A stretch of DNA of 64,000 nt from Chengkuizengella axinellae (GTDB taxonomy: Bacteria > Bacillota > Bacilli > Paenibacillales > KCTC-33759): assembly GCF_030730905.1 (NCBI RefSeq), contig NZ_JAVAMP010000011.1, forward strand, positions 62,001-126,000, given 5' to 3'. Every line of letters begins with the position of its first letter. The first letter of the stretch is position 1. Made by a program: the position numbers and the translations under genes. The notes beneath the pieces were generated by a model that saw nothing but the letters and a program-made list of their open reading frames with translations, was not told the origin of the DNA and searched no databases. Shown here in pieces: positions 45,247 through 57,085 of this stretch.

Positions 45247-46122
45247 CTATATTTCATTGTTCATTTGATATCCATTCACAAAAAACTCAATCGTTTCAAG
45301 CTCTTCATCATTCAACTCCCGTTCCACTTGCTTAGAATATGCATCTTTTATACTCTCTTTATCACCTTTGGAAAGTTCAGTATATTTAGCTATGGATTTT
45401 AAAAGAATCACCTCTTGATTGAATTCTTTTTTTGAGATGTCTGTCCCATGTGAGTAGATATAGGTTTCCGCTTCAAATGCTTCTAATACTTCCAACAACG
45501 ATAAAATTCTTTCGATGGTATAGTTTGTTTTATATGAAAAAATATCTGGATAAATACAATCTCCTAAAAATAAAACCTTTTCCTCTTTTATGTACGCCAC
45601 CACCGAATCCGAAGCATGATCTCCCCCCACCTGTTGTAAAATACAAGTCACTCCACCAAGATCTATTTCAAGCCTATTTTCGAATGTTAATGTTGGTAAA
45701 GTTATAGTTATATCCCTATGATATACGAACTCTTCCTTTATGGCGTTTGCACAAAATTCGATTTCCGTCCCTTCTTTTACACGTTCATCTATTGCCTCAT
45801 CTGACCATGAAAGAGGGATTAACTTCTTCATCTCCTCTGCTGTCTCTTTGGAAGAAATGGATACCGTATTAGTCAATGAGGAAAGACCAAATATATGATC
45901 CCAGTGCCAGTGAGTTAAGGCTACAATATCTGGTTTGGAAATTTGTTTTTTTGAAAGCTCGTTAATAAAATATTGGGCATGTGCTTCTGAGTTTCCCGAA
46001 TCAATCATCAGTATCTTCTTATCACCAACAATCATCCCCAATATTGGACGATCTGTTTCTGAAACAGGCGTCATATAGTAAAATCTTTCCCCGATCTTTT
46101 TTATCTTTTGTACTGTTTTCAT
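45247..46122 (-). CDS. MBL-fold metallo-hydrolase
   Basis: 291-residue hydrolase of the metallo-beta-lactamase superfamily. Metal motif H-x-H-x-DH is seen in ALTHWHWDHIFGL (about 83-95). Later metal ligands are His in VGGDHASDSVV, Asp in FLGDCIYPD and His in IYSHGTDI. ATG follows TTAGGAG. The family has many activities, and lack of a signal peptide argues against a secreted beta-lactamase. Substrate unknown. Confidence 0.85.
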   Translation of the reverse strand: MKTVQKIKKIGERFYYMTPVSETDRPILGMIVGDKKILMIDSGNSEAHAQYFINELSKKQISKPDIVALTHWHWDHIFGLSSLTNTVSISSKETAEEMKKLIPLSWSDEAIDERVKEGTEIEFCANAIKEEFVYHRDITITLPTLTFENRLEIDLGGVTCILQQVGGDHASDSVVAYIKEEKVLFLGDCIYPDIFSYKTNYTIERILSLLEVLEAFEAETYIYSHGTDISKKEFNQEVILLKSIAKYTELSKGDKESIKDAYSKQVERELNDEELETIEFFVNGYQMNNEI

Positions 46123-46284
46123 TGAATCGCACTCCTAATATTTATTTATCTATGTAACTTTATAATAACCATTCACTTTCTTATCTACAATCTATAGCCA
46201 CTATATCTCTGCAAGTCCTTGAAAACAAGATTGTATTTGGTTATTCTTAAAGCTATAACTTTCTAAATTAAGGATGTCGTTAAC

Positions 46285-46992
46285 ATGCGTATTAATAAAT
46301 TTATTAGTGAAACTGGAAAAGCCTCTAGACGTGGTGCAGATAAACTCATTCGAGAAGGAAGAGTGACTATCAATGGAAAAATTGCAGAAATAGGCAGCCA
46401 GGTTGAGCCTGGAGATGATGTTATAGTAAGTGGTGAGCCAATCCGTATAGCCAGAAACAACGTCTATATTGCATTAAATAAACCACCAGGTATTACAAGC
46501 ACAACAGAAAAGAATGTAAAGGGAAATATTATTGAACTGGTTAATCACCCTCTAAGGATCTTTAATATTGGGAGGCTTGATAAAGATTCGGATGGTTTAA
46601 TACTCCTTACAAACGATGGAGATATTGTAAATGAAATTTTACGTGTTGAAAATCAACATGAAAAAGAATATGTAGTTTCAGTAGATAAACCCATCACCCC
46701 TGAATTTCTGAAAAAGATGTCAGAAGGAGTTAAGATTTTAGGTGCAAAAACACTTCCTTGTGAAGTTAAACAAATAAACAAGTTTGAATTTCAAATTATA
46801 TTAACCCAAGGTTTAAATCGTCAAATCCGTCGTATGTGTGAAGCTCTAGGTTATGAGGTTTACAGACTGCAAAGAACTAGAATTATGAATATTCATTTGG
46901 GCAATCTCCCATTAGGACAATGGCGAGATCTATCAAAAAAAGAAAAAACTCGATTGTTTCAGGATCTAAATTATCAGCCAAAAGAATGGTGA
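46285..46992 (+). CDS. rluF: 23S rRNA pseudouridine(2604) synthase RluF
   Basis: 235-residue pseudouridine synthase. S4 RNA-binding domain (1-55, [31 protein letters not shown]), then catalytic domain with Asp in [17 protein letters not shown] (about 100-112), the RluB/E/F-group form of motif II, and [16 protein letters not shown] near 185. Close to RluF, which modifies U2604 in 23S rRNA. ATG after AAGGATG. Followed by a strong terminator, so monocistronic. Confidence 0.88.
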   Translation: MRINKFISETGKASRRGADKLIREGRVTINGKIAEIGSQVEPGDDVIVSGEPIRIARNNVYIALNKPPGITSTTEKNVKGNIIELVNHPLRIFNIGRLDKDSDGLILLTNDGDIVNEILRVENQHEKEYVVSVDKPITPEFLKKMSEGVKILGAKTLPCEVKQINKFEFQIILTQGLNRQIRRMCEALGYEVYRLQRTRIMNIHLGNLPLGQWRDLSKKEKTRLFQDLNYQPKEW

Positions 46993-47004
46993 GAAACACA
47001 CCAT

Positions 47005-47046
47005 AAAAACCCCTTAAGCGTATCAAACATCGTTTAAGGGTTTTTA
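47005..47046 (+). terminator. terminator of rluF
   Basis: Stem AAAAACCC-CTTAA / TTAAG-GGTTTTT with one bulged C, ending in TTTTTATT. Confidence 0.88.
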
Positions 47047-47294
47047 TTATATTCTATTGTACTTAAAATCACTTTTCAAATTATTACCCAGGTAATATCA
47101 TCAAATCGTTTTTGTTAAACATAAAGCGGCAGAAAAAATGAAAGATGATCTGTACGTTAAAAAGTAAGGGTATATTTAATTTATAAATATTCTTTACCTA
47201 TCCCATTTTTTATATAAGTGATACTTTATTAATATAAATAATCATGATATTTTTGATATAGAACCCAAGAAATAACCGTAAGGGAGCATTACAT

Positions 47295-48521
47295 ATGACA
47301 ACAAACATACTAGTAAAACAAGAAGATATAACGCAAGTTAAAACAGTCTTAAATAGATTTCAGCAAGGTTACACAAATAAAAACATAGAAGTGTTAGATG
47401 AATATATTAATGATCTATTTATTAACGATAATAGTATGATCACGGTAGGAACATCTCGTACAGAGTGGTGCTTCGGTCTTAAAGATTTAAAGGATATGAT
47501 TGAAAGTGATTGGACATACTGGGGAGATCTTATTGTAGATTTTGAAAATGCAAAAATCAACTCTAAAGATAATGCAGCTTGGTTTATAGCCGATTGTACG
47601 ATCAGCTTTGATACACCAGATAATTATGATGAATGGTGTGCAGATTTAATAGCAGATTTTTTTGAAGAAGGTCGTTTTATTAACTTTAAAACCATGCCAA
47701 AGTTAGCTATGCTCAACTTAAAATTAGCATCTATAGTAAAATCCATTAGTGGAAATCAAGGTAGTAATATTCCTTTCCCTTTAAGGTTGTCTGGTGGGTT
47801 AATAAAGAAAAATGACAAATGGCTTATTCATAGATTGCAATTTTCAGCTCCAATGTCCAGCTATCCAGAATGGAGAATAGATAGGGATAATCCCGATTCT
47901 TTAAAATATTTCAATGAAATAAAAGAGAAAATGAGCAAATATAATGAGAAGTATGATGATAATAACAAAAAAGATATTATTGAAACTCTACATGACTTTC
48001 AAAATCATTATTTAAATACATCAACCAATATTCAAGAGACTGTACAGACCTTGTTTTTATCCCATGATGATATTTACGTTGTTGATCCTCATGAAAATCC
48101 CGCAGCTATAGGTTGGAATCGTATTGAAAAAATGATATGGCAGCAAAGAGAAAAATGGGATGAAATGAACCTGAATATTCATGAATCCATGATTCGAACT
48201 GAGGGAAACACAGCAACCATCGTTACAAGTGGGATTTTGAAAAAAATAATAAACTCTGAAGAATTGCTGCAAAATGAGTGGAAACTAGTCAAGGAAACAT
48301 TACAAAAAGAAGGAAAAGGCGAGGATAAACTTTTTGAAGCTCAAAAACAGATCGCTTATACCTTAAAAGAATTGTCTTTTGGAGATGAATCTTTGTGGGA
48401 GTTTAGATTTGAAGCTTTAGTTATAAAGGAAAACGAGCAATGGAAATTCCATAACATTCAATTTACGTTTCCTATATTAGATATGTTTGAAGGAAATTAT
48501 AATATGGTGCCTTTGCTTTAA
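47295..48521 (+). CDS. double NTF2/SnoaL-like domain protein
   Basis: 408-residue cytoplasmic protein made of two NTF2-like (SnoaL_3-type) domains. Domain 1 is about 10-195 (VKTVLNRFQQGYTNKNIEVLDEYIN...GLIKKNDKWLIHRLQFSAPM). Domain 2 is about 230-400 (IIETLHDFQNHYLNTSTNIQETVQTLF...ALVIKENEQWKFHNIQFTFPI). Each ends with the W-(L/K)-(I/F)-H-x-x-Q-F strand. Such domains form ligand pockets or act as enzymes or association modules; no catalytic residues are evident. ATG behind AAGGGAGC. Flanked by terminators, so it stands alone. Function unknown. Confidence 0.8.
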   Translation: MTTNILVKQEDITQVKTVLNRFQQGYTNKNIEVLDEYINDLFINDNSMITVGTSRTEWCFGLKDLKDMIESDWTYWGDLIVDFENAKINSKDNAAWFIADCTISFDTPDNYDEWCADLIADFFEEGRFINFKTMPKLAMLNLKLASIVKSISGNQGSNIPFPLRLSGGLIKKNDKWLIHRLQFSAPMSSYPEWRIDRDNPDSLKYFNEIKEKMSKYNEKYDDNNKKDIIETLHDFQNHYLNTSTNIQETVQTLFLSHDDIYVVDPHENPAAIGWNRIEKMIWQQREKWDEMNLNIHESMIRTEGNTATIVTSGILKKIINSEELLQNEWKLVKETLQKEGKGEDKLFEAQKQIAYTLKELSFGDESLWEFRFEALVIKENEQWKFHNIQFTFPILDMFEGNYNMVPLL

Positions 48522-48553
48522 AAAAATGATCAATTTATTTAGGAAATAAGATG

Positions 48554-48603
48554 ATAAGGGCTGATCACTTAGTAGAATTATCTACTTATAGATCAGCCCT
48601 TAT
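48554..48603 (+). terminator. long hairpin after the NTF2-like gene
   Basis: 13-bp outer stem ATAAGGGCTGATC / GATCAGCCCTTAT plus inner AGTAGA/TCTACT stem. Very stable; no T-run follows. Confidence 0.7.
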
Positions 48604-48817
48604 ATATTAATTACTATTACTAGAGGTTTTTTTAGCATTAAAGCTATGAATCGATACACCATTTACTCATTACCATATTTATCTTTTTAAAGATCCATTA
48701 GATCTTCTTTTAACAGAGGATTTAATGGATTTTTAAAGCTATATTTAGTCAATCTTGTTATTAATATGTGCCGTATTAAATTATGGAACTATTATTTTAA
48801 ATCAAACTGTTTTTCTA

Positions 48818-48831
48818 TTGACTTAAGTCAA
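48818..48831. promoter_or_regulatory. perfect palindrome upstream of the DUF4386 gene
   Basis: TTGACTTAAGTCAA is a perfect 14-bp palindrome 64 bp before the ATG. TetR/MarR-sized operator candidate, or possibly a site for the convergent Crp-family protein. Confidence 0.45.
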
Positions 48832-48894
48832 TGCGATGTACCTCTTTCTCAATTACAATACATTCAAAACACTAAGGAGGGAATAATACAAAAA

Positions 48895-49614
48895 ATGGAA
48901 ACATTACAGCAAGATACAAATCAACTTCGAAAATCAGCAGTGATTGCCGGAATATCTTTATTAATCATGACCTTAGCTGCGTTTTTTTCTTATGGATATG
49001 TTCATAGTTCATTAATTACGAACGGGGAATCTATTGCAACCCTAAATAAAATCCAAATGTCCTCAGGTTTGTTTAGCGCAGAGATCTTTGGATGGCTTGT
49101 CATTTTAATAACAGATGTTTTGGTATCATGGGCATTTTATATGTACCTAAAGCCTATACATCAAGGTTATTCATTACTAGCCGCATGGCTTCGACTAATG
49201 TATACGGCCATACTTGCTATTGCAATATCAAATTTGATTCAAGTAGGTAATTTGGTTAGTGATCATGGGGAGCTTTTCAATCAGTCAAACGATACTCTTG
49301 CTTCTCAAGTTATGATGTCTATCATGACATTTGAATCTGTTTGGTCATTGGGATTAATTGTGTTTGGTCTGCATCTCTTGGTGGTGGGTTTTGTAGCGTT
49401 AAAAAACAAGACAATACCAAAGGTGATCAGCATTTTACTTGTCTTAGCCGGCGTTAGTTATATGTTGGTTCATCTATTACATGGATTTTTTCCAATCTTA
49501 AAAGACGCTACATCTACAATAGAAACGATTTTAAGCATTCCAATGATTGTTGGAGAGCTTGGCTTTGGCATCTGGCTATTAATTAAAGGGGGTAAAAAAC
49601 CTTTTTCAAATTAG
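48895..49614 (+). CDS. DUF4386 membrane protein
   Basis: 239-residue membrane protein with six predicted helices. First helix KSAVIAGISLLIMTLAAFFSYGYVH, conserved AAWLRLMYTAILAIAISNL, and GLHLLVVGFVALKNKTIPKVISILLVLAGVSYMLVHLL, typical of DUF4386. The ATG at 48895 is 14 bp after AAGGAGG; a nearer ATA is possible. The stop overlaps the convergent Crp-family gene by four bases, a pairing that suggests a functional link. Function unknown. Confidence 0.78.
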   Translation: METLQQDTNQLRKSAVIAGISLLIMTLAAFFSYGYVHSSLITNGESIATLNKIQMSSGLFSAEIFGWLVILITDVLVSWAFYMYLKPIHQGYSLLAAWLRLMYTAILAIAISNLIQVGNLVSDHGELFNQSNDTLASQVMMSIMTFESVWSLGLIVFGLHLLVVGFVALKNKTIPKVISILLVLAGVSYMLVHLLHGFFPILKDATSTIETILSIPMIVGELGFGIWLLIKGGKKPFSN

Positions 49615-50210
49615 TCCTGCACTTTTCTTAGATGAGGTCGTTCTAACCTACGTTTTATACGACTAAGCGACTCTGGCGTTATGCCTAAATAACTAGCCAA
49701 TTGGTGCTGCGGCACACGATCAATCAATTCAGGTCGCTTCTCAAGAAGTATCTGATAACGTTCTTCAGGTCGAGAAGCAATAAATGCTGCAAAGTCATCA
49801 TGCATCTCACCCATATTTTTTTCAATCATCTTAAGTGTCATAGATTCAAGTCCTGCATGTTCGTCGTACATTTGCTGCTCAATAGATAAGTCACCCACGA
49901 CAAGTACGCAGTCTTCTAAACAGCTTAATGAATATTTTGATTTTTTTTCAGACGTATGTTGATTAAAGATAGTAACCCCTTGTTCCTCTGTGAAAAAATT
50001 AGAAGTAGTTTCTTTTCCTGCTTCATCGATTGCAAACTGTCGGACACATCCCTTTAAAACAAAGTAACACTTCTCTGGAACCTCTCCTTGATGCAGAAGG
50101 ACGGTTCCCTTTTTAAACTCTTCAAGCGGTATATCTGCAGTGATCGTCTCTAATTCTGCTTCACTAAAGTCTGTGAAGCGTTTCATATATTGAATAAGGA
50201 TGTCTTTCAT
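49611..50210 (-). CDS. Crp/Fnr-family transcriptional regulator
   Basis: 199-residue regulator. Cyclic-nucleotide-binding-like beta-roll about 15-115 (FKKGTVLLHQGEVPEKCYFVLKGCVRQF), a long dimer helix, and a C-terminal HTH PQHQLASYLGITPESLSRIKRRL. No Fnr-type cysteine cluster, so not an Fe-S oxygen sensor; the effector is unknown. Several relatives were formerly grouped with anti-sigma or drug-resistance regulators. ATG behind TAAGGAGGCTAG. Convergent to DUF4386. Confidence 0.85.
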   Translation of the reverse strand: MKDILIQYMKRFTDFSEAELETITADIPLEEFKKGTVLLHQGEVPEKCYFVLKGCVRQFAIDEAGKETTSNFFTEEQGVTIFNQHTSEKKSKYSLSCLEDCVLVVGDLSIEQQMYDEHAGLESMTLKMIEKNMGEMHDDFAAFIASRPEERYQILLEKRPELIDRVPQHQLASYLGITPESLSRIKRRLERPHLRKVQD

Positions 50211-50856
50211 TTAAATCTAGCCTCCTTATATTATCCATTCTAAAATTATACTTCACCGTTTATTTATCCTTCCTTTGTGTAATGTGTAATGCTTCATTTG
50301 ATTGTTGCTATTATCATTGTATTCTATGTGCACTTTCATTATATAAATTACATTGGATGAAACCAAATACCTTTTATCCATAATAACATTAGGACTTCAT
50401 CCATATCACCTACCATTAAACCCCATAATTTTTCATGGTCTTTTCTCAACGCTGATATAAACATCTATTGCAGCTTGGTGTCCATAGTAGTGAATATTAA
50501 TATTGAAATATGATGTTAGTTCTTCTCCTTTCTTCTAAAAATGACTCTATGGAATAACTTATTATGAGGTGATGAGTTTGATGAAGAATGGTATAACGAG
50601 GTTTGGACAGTAAACAGTGTAACTTGGAAAATAAGGGAGTCAACTTAGCAGCCTTAAAGCAATATGATAATTGGTATAATTAACAAATAACGCTCAGCGC
50701 TATTGCTCAAAAAATAGTAGCAAGAAGCGGAAAAATCTTGTTTAACAACTTCTTATTCAGGAAAGTTTAATAACATGGAAACATTTTTCACCCTACTTGT
50801 GTGATGATAAATCATATTAAATAGTAAATATTATTAAATCCACAACCCATATCACT
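50211..50856. other. long non-coding stretch
   Basis: No convincing gene, repeat or structured RNA seen. A short frame near 50574-50650 (EEWYNEVWTVNSVTWKIR) could be a relic, but no family was recognised. The right end passes into the katG promoter. Confidence 0.5.
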
Positions 50857-50901
50857 TTGAATCAAACTACCAGTCCACTATAATAGATAGTGAGAATTAT
50901 C
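50857..50901 (+). promoter_or_regulatory. katG promoter with Fur/PerR-like operator
   Basis: TTGAAT (50857-50862), 16-bp spacer, TATAAT (50879-50884). Directly downstream is GATAGTGAGAATTATC (50886-50901), which resembles the 7-1-7 inverted repeat of Fur-family (Fur, PerR) sites, imperfectly. Position over the start fits repression relieved by peroxide or iron status. Confidence 0.5.
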
Positions 50902-50981
50902 AAAATAGTCTAACATCTATTTGTAGTAAGATGTAATGTTATCTTCGACTTAATGTTCAAAAATAGGAAGGAGAATGATGA

Positions 50982-53201
<2,220 letters not shown>

Positions 53202-53256
53202 AAAACTATACTTATTAGTCAGAGACGTACAGAGCAAGTCTGATCCCGGGTTAACT

Positions 53257-53294
53257 GCACCTCAATTGTTATGCAATTAGAGGTGCGTTTTTTT
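53257..53294 (+). terminator. katG terminator
   Basis: Stem GCACCTC-AATTG / CAATT-A-GAGGTGC with a 5-base loop and a T7 run. The remaining gap to 53534 holds no other feature I can support apart from the next promoter region. Confidence 0.9.
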
Positions 53295-53534
53295 ATATTA
53301 TATCCTCTCGCTTCCCACCAAAACAGCCACCGCTATACATCTTTTCAATATTTTGAGAACTTATTTACATATCTCCCTTCTTTCCCTTTAAAATCTACAG
53401 CGCCTCCTAACTAGATTTATATAATTAGTATATCACTTGAACTTTACGTCAATGTCAATCCCTTATATCTTGCACTGCCTTTGGATGTAATCAACCATAA
53501 ATGATATTGTATACTTAGGAGATGCCCAAAGGAG

Positions 53535-54437
53535 TTGATTCCAATAAACGAATCACTGAAGAAAAATAAGCCTGCAATCATCGGTGAACCGTCTTTTTTG
53601 AACTACAAAGGCTATACCGTTTTTAGTCGATTCACTTTTGATCGCTTTCACCGTTTTCCCAAAGGTTATTTTCAAGACGAAGCATGTTTTATTTTTGCTG
53701 AACAGGGTGCTTTCAATTTAAGGTCACCATATCACCTGTATGAAGTCAATAAGAGCCAAGGGGTACTTCTTAAATGTATGGACTACTTCCTTGAAAGCCC
53801 TAGCAAGCAACATATGAACTCATCCATTGAATTAGTTGGTGTATTTCTTTATCCTGAGATGATTCAAGAGGTCATGAAATTTGAAACGATTGAATCAGAA
53901 TTTGTTGAGAATTTTTATGGTTCTGGTGTTCCTATAGATAATATAATTACAAACTTTAAAGAAAGTCTGCAATATCTTTTTGACAATCCAAGACTGGCAA
54001 ATGAGCTTATGATCAAAACGAAACTCATAGAATTTGTTCTATTAATGGTCTACTCGGGACAAGCACCTAACCTAAATGAGTTTTTATCTGCTCTATTTAA
54101 AAGTCATACGCTTGATTTTAAGAAAACCATCGTTGCCAATCTATACTCTGATTTGTCCCTTGAAGAATGGGCTCATTTAACAGGGGTAAGTTTGGCTACT
54201 TTTAAACGGATTTTCAAAGAAATATATGGCTCATCCCCTATGAAATACTTGACTGAACGTAAACTTGAAAGATCCTGTGAATTATTGGTTCAAACTGATC
54301 GAAGCATTATGGATATCGCTTTAGAAAGCGGCTTCAACTCACTAGGTACCTTTAATCGAAACTTTAAGTCACACTATAAGCTAACGCCTTCAGAATTTAG
54401 AAAACAAAAGAAGAATGAACGTGAATTAACCATTTAA
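53535..54437 (+). CDS. AraC-family regulator
   Basis: About 300 residues. N-terminal half (1-185) is of the ExsA-like kind (FQDEACFIFAEQGAFNLRSPYHLYEV). C-terminal AraC HTH: DLSLEEWAHLTGVSLATFKRIFKEIYGSSPMKYLTERKLERSCELL and IALESGFNSLGTFNRNFKSHYKLTPSEFRKQK. Start is uncertain: the TTG at 53535 lies directly on GGAG and an ATA at 53544 has better spacing. An ATG at 53523 opens a separate 15-codon frame overlapping the start. Same strand as and 113 bp before the SDR gene, which is its likely target. Confidence 0.85.
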   Translation: MIPINESLKKNKPAIIGEPSFLNYKGYTVFSRFTFDRFHRFPKGYFQDEACFIFAEQGAFNLRSPYHLYEVNKSQGVLLKCMDYFLESPSKQHMNSSIELVGVFLYPEMIQEVMKFETIESEFVENFYGSGVPIDNIITNFKESLQYLFDNPRLANELMIKTKLIEFVLLMVYSGQAPNLNEFLSALFKSHTLDFKKTIVANLYSDLSLEEWAHLTGVSLATFKRIFKEIYGSSPMKYLTERKLERSCELLVQTDRSIMDIALESGFNSLGTFNRNFKSHYKLTPSEFRKQKKNERELTI

Positions 54438-54550
54438 ACCTTTTTTGAGAAATGATTGAGCTAATCTGAGAAGTCTTAATGAAATAAACCATGATACAGT
54501 TTATATATCATTAATTGAAAGATTTCATAAATCAGATTAGGAGTGATTTG

Positions 54551-55468
54551 ATGTTAAAGAAAGTATTAATAACTGGTGCCAATAGTGGATTAGGTAAAGA
54601 AAGTGCAAGACAATTAGCCGAGGATCCAACTATTGAGAAGATCTATCTTGGTTGTAGAAATAAAAAGAAAGCAATGGAAGCCAAAAAAGAACTAGAGTCT
54701 GTCACAGGAAGAAAAATCTTTGAAATTATAATGATAGATGTTTCAAACTTAGACTCCGTTCGTCATGTTGTAGATCATATGAAAGAACCGATTGATGGCA
54801 TTGTAATGAATGCTGGGGGATTTGGTGGTTCAGATTTTATGAGTCTTACGCCTGAAGGTACAACACGTATATATGCGGTAAATGTATTGGGCCACGCTAT
54901 GCTTTTGGAAAGATTACTGGAACAAAGTAAATTAACCTCCGTAGGTATTTTTGTTGGTACGGAGGTGTCTAGAGGCGTTAAGGGAATGGCTAAGAGACCT
55001 GAGCTTAAGCAGGGTTCTGTTGGAGAGTTTACCTCCATTGCTAATGGGACATTCTGGGAAAAAGATATTACAGATGCAATGATACCTTATGGGTATGTCA
55101 AACTTATGGGCGTTATGTGGATGTCATCCTTGGCTAGAAAATATCCCAAAGTACGTCTTCTGTCAATGAGTCCTGGTGGAACGGCCGGTACTGAAGGCAC
55201 AAGCAGTATGCCAACCTTTAAAAGAATGTTTACAAAGTCCTTATTTGAAGTCAGTGTCTTGTTAGGTAAAATGCATAGAGTTGACGTTGGAGCCAGACGT
55301 TACATTGATGGGTTAACTGATTTACGTTATAAAAGTGCCGTTTTTTATGCCAGCAAAAAAGGTGTTACTGGTGATGTCGGGGATCAAGGCATGATATTTG
55401 ATGTTTTTAATAATAAAACATTTCAGGATAATGCTAGAAAAGCGGTCTTAAGTTATATACGTCACTAA
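54551..55468 (+). CDS. short-chain dehydrogenase/reductase
   Basis: 305-residue Rossmann oxidoreductase. Cofactor motif TGANSGLGKES (T-G-x3-G-x-G, about 8-18) with CRNKKK after strand 2, suggesting NADP(H). NAGG (N-A-G motif) is in VMNAGGFGG. The catalytic Y-x3-K appears as YGYVKLMG preceded by a Ser-rich segment, here somewhat unusual because the canonical active-site Ser is not obvious (VGTEVSRGVKG). ATG 54551 follows TTAGGAGTG. Probably controlled by the AraC gene before it. Substrate unknown. Confidence 0.83.
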   Translation: MLKKVLITGANSGLGKESARQLAEDPTIEKIYLGCRNKKKAMEAKKELESVTGRKIFEIIMIDVSNLDSVRHVVDHMKEPIDGIVMNAGGFGGSDFMSLTPEGTTRIYAVNVLGHAMLLERLLEQSKLTSVGIFVGTEVSRGVKGMAKRPELKQGSVGEFTSIANGTFWEKDITDAMIPYGYVKLMGVMWMSSLARKYPKVRLLSMSPGGTAGTEGTSSMPTFKRMFTKSLFEVSVLLGKMHRVDVGARRYIDGLTDLRYKSAVFYASKKGVTGDVGDQGMIFDVFNNKTFQDNARKAVLSYIRH

Positions 55469-55500
55469 TGTTATAATCAAAATTGAATCTGCGCCATTAT

Positions 55501-55530
55501 AAGACCGGTTAATCTCATCGGTCTTTGTTA
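55501..55530 (+). terminator. terminator of the SDR gene
   Basis: Stem AAGACCG / CGGTCTT followed by TGTTATTTTC. Confidence 0.75.
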
Positions 55531-55729
55531 TTTTCTCACTCAAACATTCTACCAAAAACTACCATTACTTATGATACGGTAATCGTACTGAACTAGAGTA
55601 AGATATATCTCCTCCTACTCTGTTCATTCGATTTTTATTATCTTGTTAAACACAGCTCACATGTTTAAATAATCAATACTACTCTAACCTATATTCAAAT
55701 CATACAGTCAGTAGCTAATTAACATTGTT

Positions 55730-56431
55730 TTAATATCCATAAAATGGATCATTAATAATTTTATTCTTTTTAATACCTTCTTCTTTTAGCAGCGATTTTA
55801 CTGATTTAATTATAGGCATACTACCAGATATATAGTAATAAGCGTCACTACCAAATTGTTTTGCTAAATGTTTAATTTTAGTTTGAGTAGGTTTCTTACC
55901 ATCCATCATATACAGATTAATATTTGAATTTTTCTCTGCAATCTCGTTTAATTCTTCTCTAAACAAGTGATAATTTGTTGATGTATAGACAATATTAACC
56001 TGACGTTTGGTTTTATTTTCAATTTCCTTAAGTAAACTTCTTATAGGTGTTACCCCTACACGACTTGCTATTAGCACCAATGGTGAAGAAGTATCTGAAA
56101 TCTTAAATCCGCCAAATGGACCTCTCACACCAACACGTTCTCCCTCTTTCATCTCAATTAGATTCTTTTTAAAACTGCTAGCTTTTCGACCTGTTCGTAT
56201 ACCAATTAACATGTGACCTTCTTTTTCAATTGAAGCAATACTGAACGATCTCCACTTCTTACCATCGACTACTCTATCAGGTAAAGTAAAAATTGCATGC
56301 TCACCAGGTATCCATTTTGTATTCTCTTTTAATTTTAATTTAATTAAATAGTAGTCGTCGTAAGGGTTAACTACTGATGCAACCTCCAAAAATGTTTTTT
56401 TAAATAACCCTTTTAATTTTAGTAACTTCAT
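55730..56431 (-). CDS. FAD/NAD(P)H ferredoxin-reductase-like oxidoreductase
   Basis: 233-residue reductase of the FNR superfamily. FAD domain (about 1-110) with WRSFSIAS (R-x-(Y/F)-S-(I/L) motif) and GPFGGF; NAD(P) domain from 115 with VLIASRVGVTPIRSLL, where R-V-G-V-T-P replaces the usual G-G-x-G-x-T-P, and a C-terminal YYISGSMPIIKSVKSLL. No attached 2Fe-2S or globin domain. ATG 56431 after AAAAGGAG. Lies downstream of a MarR-type gene, with a MarR-like operator upstream; expected to be under its control. Electron partner unknown. Confidence 0.82.
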   Translation of the reverse strand: MKLLKLKGLFKKTFLEVASVVNPYDDYYLIKLKLKENTKWIPGEHAIFTLPDRVVDGKKWRSFSIASIEKEGHMLIGIRTGRKASSFKKNLIEMKEGERVGVRGPFGGFKISDTSSPLVLIASRVGVTPIRSLLKEIENKTKRQVNIVYTSTNYHLFREELNEIAEKNSNINLYMMDGKKPTQTKIKHLAKQFGSDAYYYISGSMPIIKSVKSLLKEEGIKKNKIINDPFYGY

Positions 56432-56582
56432 AAGTTTACTCCTTTTCTTTTTATAGGTATTCCTATACACTGACTTCATTCTGACTCATTCCTGATTCAA
56501 TTTTATTAGCATTAATTTATTGACTTTCCACTAGGTCATCTATCTTTTTTATTTTGAGATATTCAATATAAGTGAACTTCCA

Positions 56583-56616
56583 CCAATATAGTTCGTTCGC
56601 GACCGAACTATATTGG
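56583..56616 (-). promoter_or_regulatory. long inverted repeat with GTTCG-N4-CGAAC operator
   Basis: Perfect 13-bp inverted repeat CCAATATAGTTCG / CGAACTATATTGG with 8-bp spacer. Nested in it is GTTCG-CGAC-CGAAC (56595-56608), the same motif found before marR at 57086. Upstream of the reductase gene. Confidence 0.65.
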
Positions 56617-56641
56617 TAAAAAAAAGCACTTATAGCGCTTT
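56617..56641 (-). terminator. terminator of marR
   Basis: Hairpin AAAGCGC / GTGCTTT spanning the stop codon, followed by five more T on the minus strand. Confidence 0.75.
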
Positions 56642-57064
56642 ATCTATATTTGATATAACCTTGTTGATGTAAGTTTCAAAGATCTCACGATCTTCTGTTT
56701 CAAAATCAGATAATAAAATGTTAATTAAGTCGGTTCCAATTTTTTTCAATTTATCTAATATTGGATAAGCTTCTTGCGTTAAACCAATATTAGTAATTCT
56801 TTTATCTGAATCACATTGAGACTTTTTTATGAATCCTAACTCCTCATATTTTGCCAAAACATCTGATAAAGATGATTTAGAAATATTCCAATTTGATGCA
56901 ATTTCATTAAATTGCATCATCTCACCATTATGAGGAAGAATAAAAAATAATGGTAAATGATTTCTCAACAAAGGAAAGTTCTCTTCTTTTAGTCTCTTAC
57001 TTATATAAGAACTTGATGACGAATTTATCTCATTTATCTTACCAAGTAGACTTTCGTGTCTCAT
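56630..57064 (-). CDS. MarR-family regulator
   Basis: 144-residue winged-helix protein. HTH in MMQFNEIASNWNISKSSLSDVLAKYEELGFIKKSQCDSDKRITNIGLT (about 48-96), with the DKR wing motif; terminal helices for dimerisation. One Cys (about residue 85) at the wing base could sense oxidants but this is a guess. ATG is near GAGGTATTTGT. Promoter with consensus boxes and an operator overlapping its start indicates autoregulation. Reductase gene downstream has the same site. Confidence 0.88.
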   Translation of the reverse strand: MRHESLLGKINEINSSSSSYISKRLKEENFPLLRNHLPLFFILPHNGEMMQFNEIASNWNISKSSLSDVLAKYEELGFIKKSQCDSDKRITNIGLTQEAYPILDKLKKIGTDLINILLSDFETEDREIFETYINKVISNIDKAL

Positions 57065-57085
57065 ACAAATACCTCTTTTACATTC

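Noticed and set aside
50574-50650. Gene fragment EEWYNEVWTVNSVTWK
   Set aside because: Too short, no start or family match.
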